DNA from: Neocallimastix lanati (nom. inval.) | Lineage: Eukaryota > Neocallimastigomycota > Neocallimastigomycetes > Neocallimastigales > Neocallimastigaceae | Assembly (NCBI GenBank): GCA_016946835.1 | Contig: JACVTC010000017.1 | Span: 1,570,001 to 1,632,500 of the forward strand | Direction of reading: 5' to 3' | DNA length: 62,500 bases | Part shown: piece by piece, positions 11,753-24,162 of the stretch | Numbering within the stretch: position 1 is the stretch's first letter | Layout: each line of letters opens with the position of its first letter | The notes under the pieces: model-generated | Told to the model about the DNA's origin: nothing | The model's input: the letters and a program-made list of their open reading frames with translations, nothing else | Database searches by the model: none | Position numbers and translations under genes: made by a program

Positions 11753-12702
11753 GGAGAGCTTCATTTCATTATCAACTCTGAATTTCTTTTTATTTGGTTG
11801 TTGATTTCCTTCATTAGTTGAAACTTTATTCAATGGCTTAATAAAGGAAGTATTACTATTAGTATTATTATCGTCATACTCATGTTTATTTTTATTAATT
11901 GTATCTGAACAATAATTCTTTTGATTTAAAGATTGTTTATCTTCACCAATATCAATAATACTTCCATCATTAATTACATTGACACTATTATTCATAAATA
12001 TCTCTTCTTTATGAACGGAATTAGTATTCATTAAATTCATATTTACCATATCATTGTTTATAGGACTCTCCTGAGAGACAATTCTCACGTTATTTACGAT
12101 AATATTATTATCTATGGCTTTACCATCATCATTATTAAATTGAGTAGGATTATATGGATACATATTTGGATCATTTGGTTTTAATGGGGAAAAAGAACCC
12201 TTCTCAGGAGATATAGGGGAATAATTATAGGGATAACCTTTATTTGGATATAATTTATAATCATTTATATAAATGGAACCATTTGGACTAGAATTATTAA
12301 TAAATTCAAAATGAACATTAGAGTCTTCATAACCAGTTAATGGTGGACTAGGTAAATGAGATTGATCATTATGACCTTTATTTTGTTCAATGACATACAT
12401 ATTTAAATTTGAAATATTATTTTTATTATTGGAGGACTGTGGATTCATTGGCAAATTTCTTTTAATACAATTATTAGTAGTAATATTCTTTAATAATGTA
12501 TTATTAGCTTTTTTATTTTTTATATTACCACTCGAATTATAAAATGAATTATAATTCGTTTGTTGTTGCGGGCTTACTTCAACAGGATTATTATTGTCAT
12601 TCTAATATTTAAAACAAAATAAAAATTTATGTGTATTAATATTTCAAGTATATGTTTAAATAATATAATTTAAATAAAAAGGATATTTAATACAGTATAA
12701 AA

Positions 12703-12736
<34 letters not shown>

Positions 12737-14797
12737 AAGAAAAAAGAACTTTTTTTCTAAAAAAAAAAAAATTTAAAAAAATGATATATATATATATATA
12801 TTTACATTTTCTTCATTCATAGGTTCTTGATAATATTGGTCATTATTCTTATAACATTGAAATCTTGTATTATTATTTTGTTCTAATTCTGAATTACTAT
12901 TTATTGAATTTCTTAATGGAGAATGGAATATGACATTTTTATTAGGAGATCCAGAGATGGTATTTATTTGTTGACGAATTGGTGATTTTGGTGAGTTCGA
13001 ATTATACGTTGGATTTCCTACATGGAAATTATTTCCTTGTTTAGACATAATATAATTGTTACCACTATTTATGTTGTTATTTATGCTGTTATTAGAATTG
13101 TTATTATAGTCATTAGGTATGTATGCTTTATTATTATATATATTTTGATAATATGGAGTGGAGACATGTAAACCAGCAATTACTGGTGAGGAAATATGGC
13201 CATGTCCATTATTTTCAGAATTTTGAGAATTAATCATCTTTGGAGAACGAGTAGAGGTTACAGTTGAAAAGGTAGCCATTGGAGCATTACCAGTTTGAAA
13301 GGAATATGGAATTAAAGTAGTCGTTGTAGTTATTGGAGTAGAATTATCCTTATTTGTTGGGCTGTACAAATTTGTAGAATTTTGTATCATTGGTTTTATA
13401 GTAGTAGTAGTGGTAACCTGTGGTATTGAAATCGATGTATTTACATTAACATTGATTGAAGTAGGATATTCAATTGTTTGATGAAATACAGCTGTTGCAG
13501 AATTAGTATTCATTTTATTTAGGTTATTTTTATTATTTATACTTATTGTGTTATTTATATTATTTATATTAGTGATATCATTTGAATTATTAATGTTTTT
13601 TAATATGTTTAAGGAAGTAGAATCATTAATATTAGTATTATATTTTAAAAATTTATCTATATTAGAATCATTTTCATAATTATTATTATTATTTAAATTA
13701 GTATTAGAAGTATTATTATGATAGTAACAATTCTTTTGATTTAATTCATTATCATCATTTATTTGATTATTGTTATTATTATTATAATTATTATTATTAT
13801 AATTATTATTATTTAAATTATTATTGATATTATTATTATTAATTTCCTAATTAATAGTATAAAAGTAATAATAGAAGAAATAAAAAAATATATATATAAA
13901 AATTTAGTTTTTATTTTAAAATAATTATATTGATTCATATTATTTTATTACTTGCATTTTTATAAAATATATATCTTTGTTTAATTATTTTTACTTACAT
14001 TATAAGATTGATTAGAATTTTGAATTAATGAAGGTTGTACTTCACGGGTATATATATAATCCTTAGAGTTTGGAATATCAAATTCCTTTTGAGTCAAATG
14101 AATATTTTCATTATTCATATCATTATCAATTAGAGAATCAACTCTTTCTTGATGGGATCTTTTCATGATTTGGTCGTCTAATTGGTGATGGTTAATTGTT
14201 TTTCCCATAGATTGAGTCAAACTTTGGTTTTGCTGTATCTTGGAATTGATTTCAATCTTTTGTTTCTTATTTTTATTTTGAACATGTAGGTTTTCTGAAG
14301 GATTTTGATTTTGGGTGTTATAGAATAAACCTACAGAGATTCCATTATTAATATTTCTAGAATAATTTGCATTGTTTATTGGGTTATTTGAAATATTATC
14401 TTCATTATAATTATTGTTATTTAATGTGTGGGTGGAAATAGAAGTGTTTGTAGACGACAAATGCCTCTTTCTTGTTGATAATATAATGTTATTAGTATCT
14501 TGAGCATAATTATTTAAACTGTTATAGTTAACATATTGTTTATATTGTTGTTGAAGTTGTGGGGATTGTATTTGTTGATTATCTTTCTTCGGTATTAGGT
14601 TTGAAAATTGATTTTCCTTTTTTTCAATATCAGCATCAATATTTGTTGAATTCACTGTATTATTTATAAATAATGATATATTAGTAAAAAAAAAAAAAAA
14701 TAATAATTTAGTCGATGTTGAACATTATTATTATTATTATTATTATCATTATTAATTTTTTATTATTATTATTACTTAAATTACTATTTGAATCCAT
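8710..14797 (-). CDS. CK1-family Ser/Thr protein kinase with very long disordered N-terminus
   Basis: Nine exons joined in frame: 14797-14776, 14654-13999, 13846-12806, 12601-10319, 10179-9978, 9811-9626, 9509-9351, 9174-9013, 8894-8710, giving 1631 residues. Residues 1-1334 are Asn/Ser/Gln/Pro-rich with poly-Asn runs and a Pro-Thr-Ser-Ile/Met tetrapeptide array (about 1104-1204). The kinase domain starts near 1335: glycine loop LGKGGCGEVYLA (about 1350), ATP lysine in CAIKFIK (about 1377), catalytic loop HVDIKPSNF (Asp 1467, Lys 1469, Asn 1472), DFG (about 1485), then GTPLFMSQ and DDIESIGYVMMYF, the last typical of CK1. The HRD arginine is Val, so this is a non-RD kinase. The kinase domain stops soon after its C-lobe, with only a short tail. 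The N-terminal exons could instead be a separate gene, but donors and acceptors join them without a frame break. Confidence 0.85.
10710..11020 (-). repeat. Tetrapeptide Pro-Thr-Ser-Ile/Met coding repeat
   Basis: Inside exon 4 of the CK1 kinase gene, a 12-base unit encoding P-T-S-I or a close variant (P-T-S-M, P-T-T-I, P-T-T-L) recurs roughly 20-25 times. The most regular run is at about 10890-10970. It resembles a mucin-like or phospho-acceptor array but lies in a protein with no signal peptide, so O-glycosylation is unlikely. Two poly-Asn (AAT/ATT) microsatellites lie further 5' in the same exon, near 11484-11552 and 11697-11752. Confidence 0.85.
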
Positions 14798-15866
14798 AGA
14801 AATTACTGCCTTTTTTTTTTTTTTATTTCTTTTTATATTAGCAGTAGATTAACAAAAAATTATGTTTTAGAAAAATAAGAAGCTTTTGAAAATTTCAATT
14901 ACTTATAATTTATTACTTTATTTATTAATATTATTTTATTTTATTATTTTTTAAAAATCCCATACTTTTTTTTTTTTTCTTTATTAATATTGAGAAAAAT
15001 TACTTTAATTATGATTTCCCGAAATTTTATTATTTAAAAATTAAATAATAATATAAATTAATTAAAATAGAAGATATTTTAATTTTATAAAATGAAATAC
15101 AATAGTATCTCCAGATATTATAAATTCATCCTATATTCTAAGGATTTTATTAAATATTTTGCTATAAAAATACTATATATATTTAAATAAATCAAAATTT
15201 ATTATAATATTAAAATATTAGGCATATAATGTTATATATATTTATATATATTTTTTAAAAAAAGATAAAATAAAATAATAATAATATTATATATATATAT
15301 ATTCTTTTTAAGAAATGAAAAGGAACTTTGGATTTTTTGATTTAAAGAAACAATAAAAAAGGAAAAAATTATCTATTATTAATACTAATACTATATTATC
15401 TAACTTTGAACTAACTAGTTAAATAGTTAATGATATAAAGTTAATCTTTTTTTTTTTTTTTTTTTCAAAAGTATATATAATACGATATTATTTACATTAA
15501 TAATTAAATATATTTAAATGTTTAGTTATTTTTATAAAACTTTAATTATTATTTTAAAATAAAATAATAATAATGATAATTATATTTCACAAGTTTAATT
15601 TTTTTTTAAATTATTAATTATATTTTTAGATATAATACAAATAATTTATAAAAAATTTTATTATATATAACATTAATAAAGAACAATAATTATAATAAGT
15701 ATTGATTTTCTATTGTTTTTATTATTATTATCATAATTACTATTAGTATTATTAGTATTATTAGTATTATTAGTATTATTATTTTTAATATTACTATTAT
15801 TATTACTATTATTATTATTATTACTATTATTATTAGTATTATTAGTATTATTGTTATTATTGTTAT

Positions 15867-15906
<40 letters not shown>

Positions 15907-16841
15907 TATTTTATTTTAAATTATTGATTGTTAATTATTAAACAAATAGTATATAATTATTTAGTGTGTAAACTTACATACTATTTAAAATTTAAGTATA
16001 TCATAGAATAAGAAAAATAAAAAAAATTAAAATTTTAAATTATTTGACTTTAAAAAAGATATATAATAAATATATTAATACTTTCTAAAAATATTTTCAT
16101 TTGCTTTATACTATTGTATAAATCAAATATTATATTTTTTATTGTTTTTTTCTTCTCAATTATTTAATATATATTATCCATAATTCATTAAATTCATAAT
16201 TATTAACTTTTTTTTATTATGAATTTGAGAAAAAGTTTAAATTTTGATGTTTATATTAATATTATATTTTAATGAATTTTCATTAATTCTAATATCATTA
16301 TTCCCTAAATAAAATTTAAATGTTATATTAATTATAACAAAAATTTAAAAGTTAAAATTTTAGAAACGATGATGATCATAAAAATTTATTTATCCATTGT
16401 TATATGATAGGAAATTTGTGTAAATTATTATTCTATTATTACTTTATACTTTTTTTATTTATTTTATAAAACTTTTATTCATTTTTATTTTATTAATTTA
16501 TAACATATTTATATATATATTTATATCTAATTAATTAATTATACTTAATTATAGTTTTTGTTTTAATTTTAAAATATAGGGAAAAAATAGAACTTATTTA
16601 ATAAATAAAATCTCCCTAAATAATTAAAAATTATAATATTTGGTCTTTCATCTAAATATAAAAGATAGGTGAATTTATGAGTAATATTATAAATTGGAAC
16701 AAAAAATAAATAATAGTTATAAAACATATAATATTTATTATAAAGTTTTTTACTTATTTTAATGTTCGGGGAAAATAACAACTTTGAAAATATTTAATAA
16801 TTTGAATTATATCCAAAAAAAAATCATATAATTAATACATG

Positions 16842-16906
<65 letters not shown>

Positions 16907-18499
16907 GTTTATTATCATTGATATATGTTATTTATTTAAAATAATAATACATGAAGTATTATAGTTATAAAAGAGAGAAGTGGGTGGTCCATTTATGATA
17001 TTTTATATGGAATGTATATCACGTGAATATATTTATTATATATATTCAAGTTACACGAAATATTTAAAATGAATTGATTCAACATAAAATAAATGTATTT
17101 GATATGAAATGATAATAAAATAAGAAAATGTGTAAAAATATCATAAAATAATTATAAAATATAAATGTAAATAATAATTACGTATTAAATGAAATTAATG
17201 AATACAAAATGTAAGAAATTAATGTAAAACAAATAGATAAATAGTAAATATGAAAAATATATTAATTAGAGTTTAGGAAATATTTTATTATAGTTCATAT
17301 AGAAAAATAGTAATTTTATAACATTTATTAAGAATAGGAATTTTATTAGAGAATATTATTATAACACCTGATATTTACTCCTTAATATAATTTATATATT
17401 TCATAGTAAAAATCATATGTTATAATAATATAAAATTTATAATTAAGATAAAGTATAAATAGTACAAAAAATGTTTAATTGCTCAAGGAGCTAAATAGTT
17501 CAAAAATATATAATAAATAAATAAAAAAGTTCTTAAAAGAAAACTATACTTAAAACCTCTCTTTAAGTGTATAAAGTTAATTTCTTAACTGAACCTTATC
17601 ATATTAACTTGTTAAAAATATATATATCTAATTATAAATATTTATTTTTTGGTTTTAAAATATATATTATATAATAATTATATAATATATTGATATAAAA
17701 CAATTGTTTAAGTTGAACTATTTTATTTTAAATGTAAATAATTTATATAATAAGTTTTTTTTAATACATGAAAATTTGGAAAAAAGTAAAATTATAAAAA
17801 AAATATATATAGAGAGCTTGTATGTCTTTTAATTTTAATCTAATCATTATAATAAAAATAAATTAAGATAAAAGATGTTAATAATAATAATAATTAATGT
17901 ACTTCAATTATTTATTATTTATTATCTATTTAATTAATAAATACTCTTATTGTTAATTTATTTATTTATTATTTATTATTTATTATTTAATTATTCATTA
18001 TTAATTATTTATTATGTATTATTTATTATTTATTAATGAATACTTCTATTATTAATTTATTTATTTATTATGTATTATTTATTATTTATTATTTATTAAT
18101 AAATACTCTTATTAATTAATTTATTTATTATTTATTATTCAATTATTTATTAATTATTAATTATTAAAAACCAAGAAATTCAATAAAAAAAATCACCATC
18201 AATTATGAAATACTACATCATATTAACATAAACTAAATTAGGATGTTTCAAATTACAATTGAAGAAAAAAATATTACTATGGGTTAAATTTTAGATTTAT
18301 TTAGGGGAAATGAATTTTTTCCAATTGTTGACTAAGGCAATTTATATCATAAATGATAAAATTGTTTGAGTTAATATTGTTTTTGAGAGAAAATATGTTT
18401 TATATATATACACTAAAATAAATTATTGTTATTTTATATAATTGTTTATATTTAAAGCATGTATTTTAAATTTTTTTTTTCTCAAATAAAGTAAAAAAG
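14798..18499. other. Gene-free AT desert
   Basis: About 3.7 kb with no convincing exon on either strand. It holds TTA microsatellites (15720-15860, and 16848-16905, about 19 units), many homopolymer T runs and scattered (AT)n. The first few hundred bases should include the promoter of the CK1 kinase gene. At 17880-18170 a higher-order repeat of TTATTTATTA blocks is punctuated three times by AATAAATACTCTTATT or a close variant (near 17937, 18035 and 18099). Confidence 0.65.
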
Positions 18500-18770
18500 T
18501 AAATAAAATATATAGTTGAAATATAAATATTGAGAAGAATGAATACAATAAAATAAAATAAATGGTTGAAATATAAATATAAAGTACAGATTGAGTAAAA
18601 TAAAATAAATAGTTGAAATATAAATATAAAGTACAGATTGAGTAAAATAAAATAAATAGTTGAAATATAAATATAAAGTACAGATTAAATAAAATAAAAT
18701 AAAATAAATGATTGAATATATAATATAAAGTACAGATTAAATAAAATTAAATAAAATTAAATAAAAAAAA
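18500..18770. repeat. 47-bp tandem repeat array, copy A
   Basis: Five or so head-to-tail copies of a 47-bp unit that contains GTTGAAATATAAATATAAAG and TACAGATTGAG followed by a TAAAATAAAATAAA spacer. Copies are visible near 18514, 18565, 18612, 18659 and 18710; the outer ones are degraded. The reverse complement of the same unit forms a second array at 53860-54120, inside an intron. Confidence 0.9.
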
Positions 18771-19305
18771 TATTAAGTGATAAAAAAAAAATTCTTTTTA
18801 AATTAGAAGTAATATTTATGGTGGTTTTTTATTTAAAATTTATATATGCATGCCATTAAATATTTTTGATTAATTTATAATTTAAAAATATTTATATATT
18901 AATAATGCGTTATATAATTTATTATATAAATTAAGTAATCTAGAAAATTTTTGAAAAAATAAAAAAATTAATGACATTATCTATTTTTTTGAGATGTGGT
19001 AAATTGACAATTTCTTATATTTATAATTTAAAGATTACTATTGAATTATTAATTAATAATTTAAAGCTTTAAATTTATATTTATAATATATATGTTTTAT
19101 AATTTTGTTGGTATATTATAAATTAATAATATCATTAAGATTTGTTGAAAGCAAATATAAGAAGTGAAAAAAAAAAATAATAAAAAGTAAAAAAATCGTG
19201 GTATTGGTATATATAAGATATATATAAAATAATATATATAATGGTATATTTCTATTAATATTATTTATATTGGTTTAAACGTTTAATAATATTATAAACA
19301 TAATT
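18771..19305. other. AT-rich spacer, nothing recognised
   Basis: This is the 3' flank of the minus-strand ZC4H2-like gene. It has no open frame of note and no clear structure beyond AT-rich dyads. Confidence 0.6.
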
Positions 19306-19674
19306 TCAACCAGCTTTACGCCTTTTTGTCTTTTTTCGTCCAGTAACAGAATTAGTTGAATTATGCTTTATACGAGTGGAAGGAGAAGGTGTAGAATAAG
19401 GTGAATCAGGAATTGAAGGTTCAGAAGATATATCATTATTTCCTATTCCCGCTTCAATCCAACGATTTCTTCTTTTCTCTAAATAAATTGTCATTTCTTT
19501 ATCTATTTCTTCTTGAAGATTTGGAAGTCTAGATAATAACTGTTTTGCTCTTAGCTCATCTACAGTATCCTTTAAAGGATTATACTCTTCTCTTAAATTT
19601 TTTAAATTGTCTCGTGTTTTTTCATTTTCTTTCTTTAATTCTTTTTCAGACTTTGATAACTTATTTTATTTTAT

Positions 19675-19707
<33 letters not shown>

Positions 19708-20168
19708 TTATATATTATTATAATATAATTAATAAAACATAATATATATTAAAAAACAAAAAGGTATATATAATTTTACATTTTTAAATAAATTTTATAA
19801 AATTATTTATTATTATATTATCTTGATTATTACATCATCAAGGTCATTTTGAATTTCGATTAACATTCTTTTCAACAAATCCTTTTCTTTTATTAATTTA
19901 TTTTTCTCAGAAATAATTTCTTGATAAACAGCTTCACCTTTTTCTAATTTCTGGGAATGTTCAATAATTGAGGATTTTATTTTAATTAACTCTTCTGTTT
20001 TTCTACTACAAAATATTAATTAAAATGTAATTTCGTTAATTCAATTTAATTAAAATTAATTTTAAAATTTATAATATTATAATAAAATATATATACTTAC
20101 TTTATGATTTCTAATTCATTTAGTTTTGTTAAATAATAATCTGTTGAAGAATTATCATTATTATCCAT
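19306..20168 (-). CDS. ZC4H2-like coiled-coil protein lacking the zinc finger
   Basis: Three exons, 20168-20101, 20005-19834 and 19659-19306, join in frame to 197 residues. Residues about 12-130 are a Lys/Glu/Leu coiled coil. The block REEYNPLKDTVDELRA...LSRLPNLQEEI...YLEKRRNRW (about 100-145) closely follows the end of the coiled coil of animal ZC4H2 (DEYKPLKEHVDALR...LQRLPDL...YFEKQKAEW), recalled rather than searched. The protein ends in a basic RKKTKRRKAG tail, like the basic tail of ZC4H2. The C4H2 zinc finger that gives the family its name is missing: a Ser/Pro-rich stretch without Cys lies in its place. ZC4H2 binds partners in the nucleus, and the tail here looks like a nuclear signal. 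The function in fungi is unknown. It is transcribed divergently from the Spen-like gene. Confidence 0.7.
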
Positions 20169-20697
20169 ATTTAAAATTTTAATAATCAATTTAATATGTA
20201 TTTAATTTAGTATTCTTTATTGTTGCAATAATTTAAATTGAAAATATATTTATTATACAAAAATTTTTCCATATTTTAAATAAAATCTATTATTAATTAT
20301 ATTTAAAAAAATTGAAATAAAAATAATATAATTTCACATCAATTCTTTAATTTAATGAAATTTCTTTAAAATTTAATTGAAATTCTAATTCATAAAAATT
20401 AAATCAATTTGTAATATTTTAAAAAAATTTATATATAAAAAATTTTATGTATAGTATTCATTAAATTAATGTATACACATAATTACATGATTATATAAGA
20501 AAATGTAATTAAACTGAATAATATTTAAAAAATAAATAATAAAATTTCTAATAGGTTAATTTTAATAGATTAATAAACATTGGTTATGAAAAATACAACA
20601 AGTTAAATATAATTTTATATTTTATTAAAATCTTTTTTTTTTTTTTTTTTTTTTTATTTTTCATTTTTTATTATTTATAGTAAATTTCTGAATATTG

Positions 20698-20735
<38 letters not shown>

Positions 20736-20913
20736 CGTTTATATAATTAAATAAATAAATTATACATTTAATATATTTAATATATTATTCTTATTATTAT
20801 TGTAAATATTAAATTAATATTTTTTTTTTTTTTTTTTTTTTAAAATTATTAATTTATAAAAAAATTAATACTATTTTATTTAATAGTTTTATTATCTAAG
20901 AAAATTTCTTCAA
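20169..20913. promoter_or_regulatory. Divergent intergenic region between ZC4H2-like and Spen-like genes
   Basis: 745 bases separate two start codons pointing away from each other, so both promoters must lie here. The sequence is A/T tracts, with a T run at about 20633-20655 and an (AT)n stretch at about 20713-20734. I cannot single out a TATA box or factor site. Confidence 0.5.
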
Positions 20914-21803
20914 ATGGAACAATCAGATAATATTATTTCAAAAAATATAAATAAAGTAATAGCAATTACAGATATAAAAAATTTTAAAACTCAAAATGAA
21001 GTATCAAATTTTTGTAATAAATTAATTGAAAATTTGGATCCATTTGGAAAAGTGATAGATATTTATTACTATGGAGAAAATGGTAATGATAAAAGTTATG
21101 CAGTTCTATATTTCAAAACTGAAGAAGAAGTTAATGAAGTAAGAAAAGCAATAAAATTATATCCACTTTTTGGAGAAAATTCAATAAAAATTGACAAAGA
21201 AAAAACAATTAGACAAATTAGACCAACATGCATATATATAGACTCTCAAGATAAATTAAAATCCAATGTTTTAAAAATTTCTAATATACCAAATGATGTT
21301 GAAGCCACAGATGAAAATCTAATTAAAATGTTTGGAGGGTATGGTGAAATATTATTTTTAGATAAACATATAGAAGAAAATGATACAATAACAGCTTATG
21401 CATATTATAAAAATAATGAAATTGCAAGGAAGACTATAGATAAAATGAATGGTGGTACAATTAAAGATAATAAAATTAATATAGAACTTATAACTCCAAT
21501 TCCGTCTTGTTTATGGATTGGTAATATTGACTTTCAAAAAATTGATATTGATGAGTTAATTGATAAGTTAAAAAACTTTGGAGAAATAAAAACTTTGGAA
21601 ATTTATGATGAAAATAATTGTTTATATATAAATTACATGGAAGTAGATAATGCTGTGAAATTGAAAAAAGAAATTCCATATATACTCAATAATGCCGTAA
21701 TTGAGTTTTGTATTCCAGTAGCAAATGATTATAAGAGAGAACTTTATGGAAGTAATATAAATTACTTTAATAATAAATATATATTTATTTATTTCAATTA
21801 TAT

Positions 21804-21846
<43 letters not shown>

Positions 21847-21889
21847 ATAAATATATAATTTACCATAATAAATTAAATATTAATAACTA

Positions 21890-21929
<40 letters not shown>

Positions 21930-22928
21930 TTAATTTTAATTTTATAATAATATTTGTGTTAATATATATATGTCATGTTTTTTTTAACCACATATTAAAG
22001 AAAATAGATTGATAAATGAAAATAATAATACGACTATAAATAATTCACTTTCATTAGATAATATAGAAAATGATAATGAAAACGATAAATATAATAAATC
22101 GGCGAAAAGAGTAAAAATCGATGAAACTCAAGTCAAAGAAAATAATGATAGTAATGAAGTAAAGAATGAATCATCGAAATCAAGAAAAATTCGTAATAAA
22201 AGAAATAGATATCAAGGTTCACAAGCATTTTGGTCAACAAGTGTATCTGTTAAAAATGATTCCCAAGTCAAAATTGAAGATATAAAACTTGATACAGAAA
22301 AGAAAGTAGATACATCAAATAACGAGGAAGATAAGAAAAAAGACATTAGTCTTAAAAAAGAAAATAATATTGATAAAAAACCAGTTATACTGGATGAACC
22401 TAAACCAATTAATAAGATGAAACTTGCTTTAAGAAGTTGGAAAATTAAGATTAAAACAGTAGTAAGTTATAAAGGTAATAAAATAAATATGATAGTCCAT
22501 TATATTGATGGTGATAAAGATAAATTTAATGAAGTATTTGGAAATAATAATTCAATAAAGTTCGAAAAACCCATAGAACCAAATGAAAATTTATTAAAAA
22601 AAATAAAAGAAAGAATTGGTATTTACAGAGATCCTTCATGGTCTGTCTGTATTGGATATGTTGATGATGAAGGTGATTATACTGAAAAAATGAAATCTGA
22701 TTTTGAAAGGATAGAAAAAGTTAACAATAAATTATCAAGAAAACATCATATTAATATGATGGAAATCCCTAATAAGAAAAAAACTATTGTAGTTTTATTA
22801 CCATCAGATTCATATTTTGACTATATGTTTGAAGACATTTTTGTAAAAGAATCAAGAGAAGAAAAAGTTATTATGGATGGCTTTGGAAAATTTCAATTTT
22901 TTGCCTTTATAGTTTTTGATTCTAAAGT

Positions 22929-22935
<7 letters not shown>
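20914..22935 (+). CDS. Spen-like RNA-binding protein (three RRMs plus SPOC-like domain)
   Basis: Two exons, 20914-21751 and 22001-22935, joined across a 249-base intron give 590 residues. Three divergent RRM folds are visible: about 14-95 (VIAITDI... with KSYAVLYF as RNP1), about 118-195 (VLKISNIP... with TAYAYY) and about 198-270 (CLWIGNID... with CLYINY). A Lys/Asn/Glu-rich linker (about 280-415) contains a basic KSRKIRNKRNR patch. The C-terminal block (about 419-575) starts LRSWKIKIKTVVSYKG and has LKKIKERIGIY and IVVLLPSDSYFDYMF, which fits the SPOC beta-barrel of Spen, RBM15 and Spenito proteins. That family couples RNA binding to transcriptional co-regulators. The RRM-RRM-RRM-SPOC order is the main support; the sequences are divergent. 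The two halves could be separate genes, but phase and splice sites fit one. Confidence 0.65.
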
Positions 22936-22964
<29 letters not shown>

Positions 22965-23108
22965 GTTCATATTTATATTTAAATAACAATTTTATAAAAT
23001 TAGAATTAAAATTAAAATAAAATAGAGAAAAAAAAAAAAAAGTTAATATTTATGCTCAAATAACAATTTTATGAAATTAAAATTAAAATTAAAATTTAAA
23101 TACAATAG

Positions 23109-23151
<43 letters not shown>

Positions 23152-23367
23152 AATATTTATATTAAAATGGTAGTTTTATAAAATTATAATTATAATTAAA
23201 ATAATGATAAAAAGAATTATAGTAATTATAGTAATTATAGTAGTAATAATAATAATAAGTATTTTTTTTTATATTATTAATAAAATAAAATATTATATAT
23301 AAATTAATTTAATAATTATACAAAAAACTTAACAATTAACAATTAAAATATCTTTTCTTTTTCTTTT

Positions 23368-23407
<40 letters not shown>

Positions 23408-23460
23408 ATTAAATCAAAAATGTTCTTATAATTATTTGATCTTTTTTATTTTATATATTT

Positions 23461-23534
<74 letters not shown>

Positions 23535-23594
23535 GTTTTTCCTTTTTACATTTAAATAATTATAATTTATTATATAAAATCTTAAAAATAGGCT

Positions 23595-23634
<40 letters not shown>

Positions 23635-24129
23635 GTTTTATTAATAATAACTCTCATTCACCTTCGAGAGAGTCTTTTTTCCCGATTTTATATTTTGTGA
23701 GGATAAGACCCTCCAGAAGAATTTCCTTGATAGATCCCTATTGAAAAATTTCCTTGGTCCTAAAAGCTCATAACTCAAATTAATTTTTAATTATTAATAT
23801 AAAAAAAAATTTCATATTATTTATTTTCATTTATTTATTTAATATTTTTCATTTTCTTGATAAAATAATATATAATTTTAATCATAGCTAAATGGGACTC
23901 ACCAAGATTTTGAAAAAACTAAAATTCTAATGAATTCCTGTAACCTTTTATAAATTTTGTAAAAATGTGTCGCAAATTAAAATTTTTACTGAAACCATTT
24001 ACCATCAATAACCAATACTCTTTTATTTTATTTTATTTTTTTTTTTTTTTTAATTTTTTTTTCTTCTTTTTTTGGATCTACTTGTGAAAAAGGAATAGCG
24101 CCTTTTTTTTTTTTTTTTTTTAAATTTTA

Positions 24130-24162
<33 letters not shown>

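Noticed and set aside
16569-16781. 70-codon minus-strand frame
   Set aside because: Tyr/Phe/Asn-rich with no homology-like motif and no flanking exons; expected by chance in AT-rich DNA.
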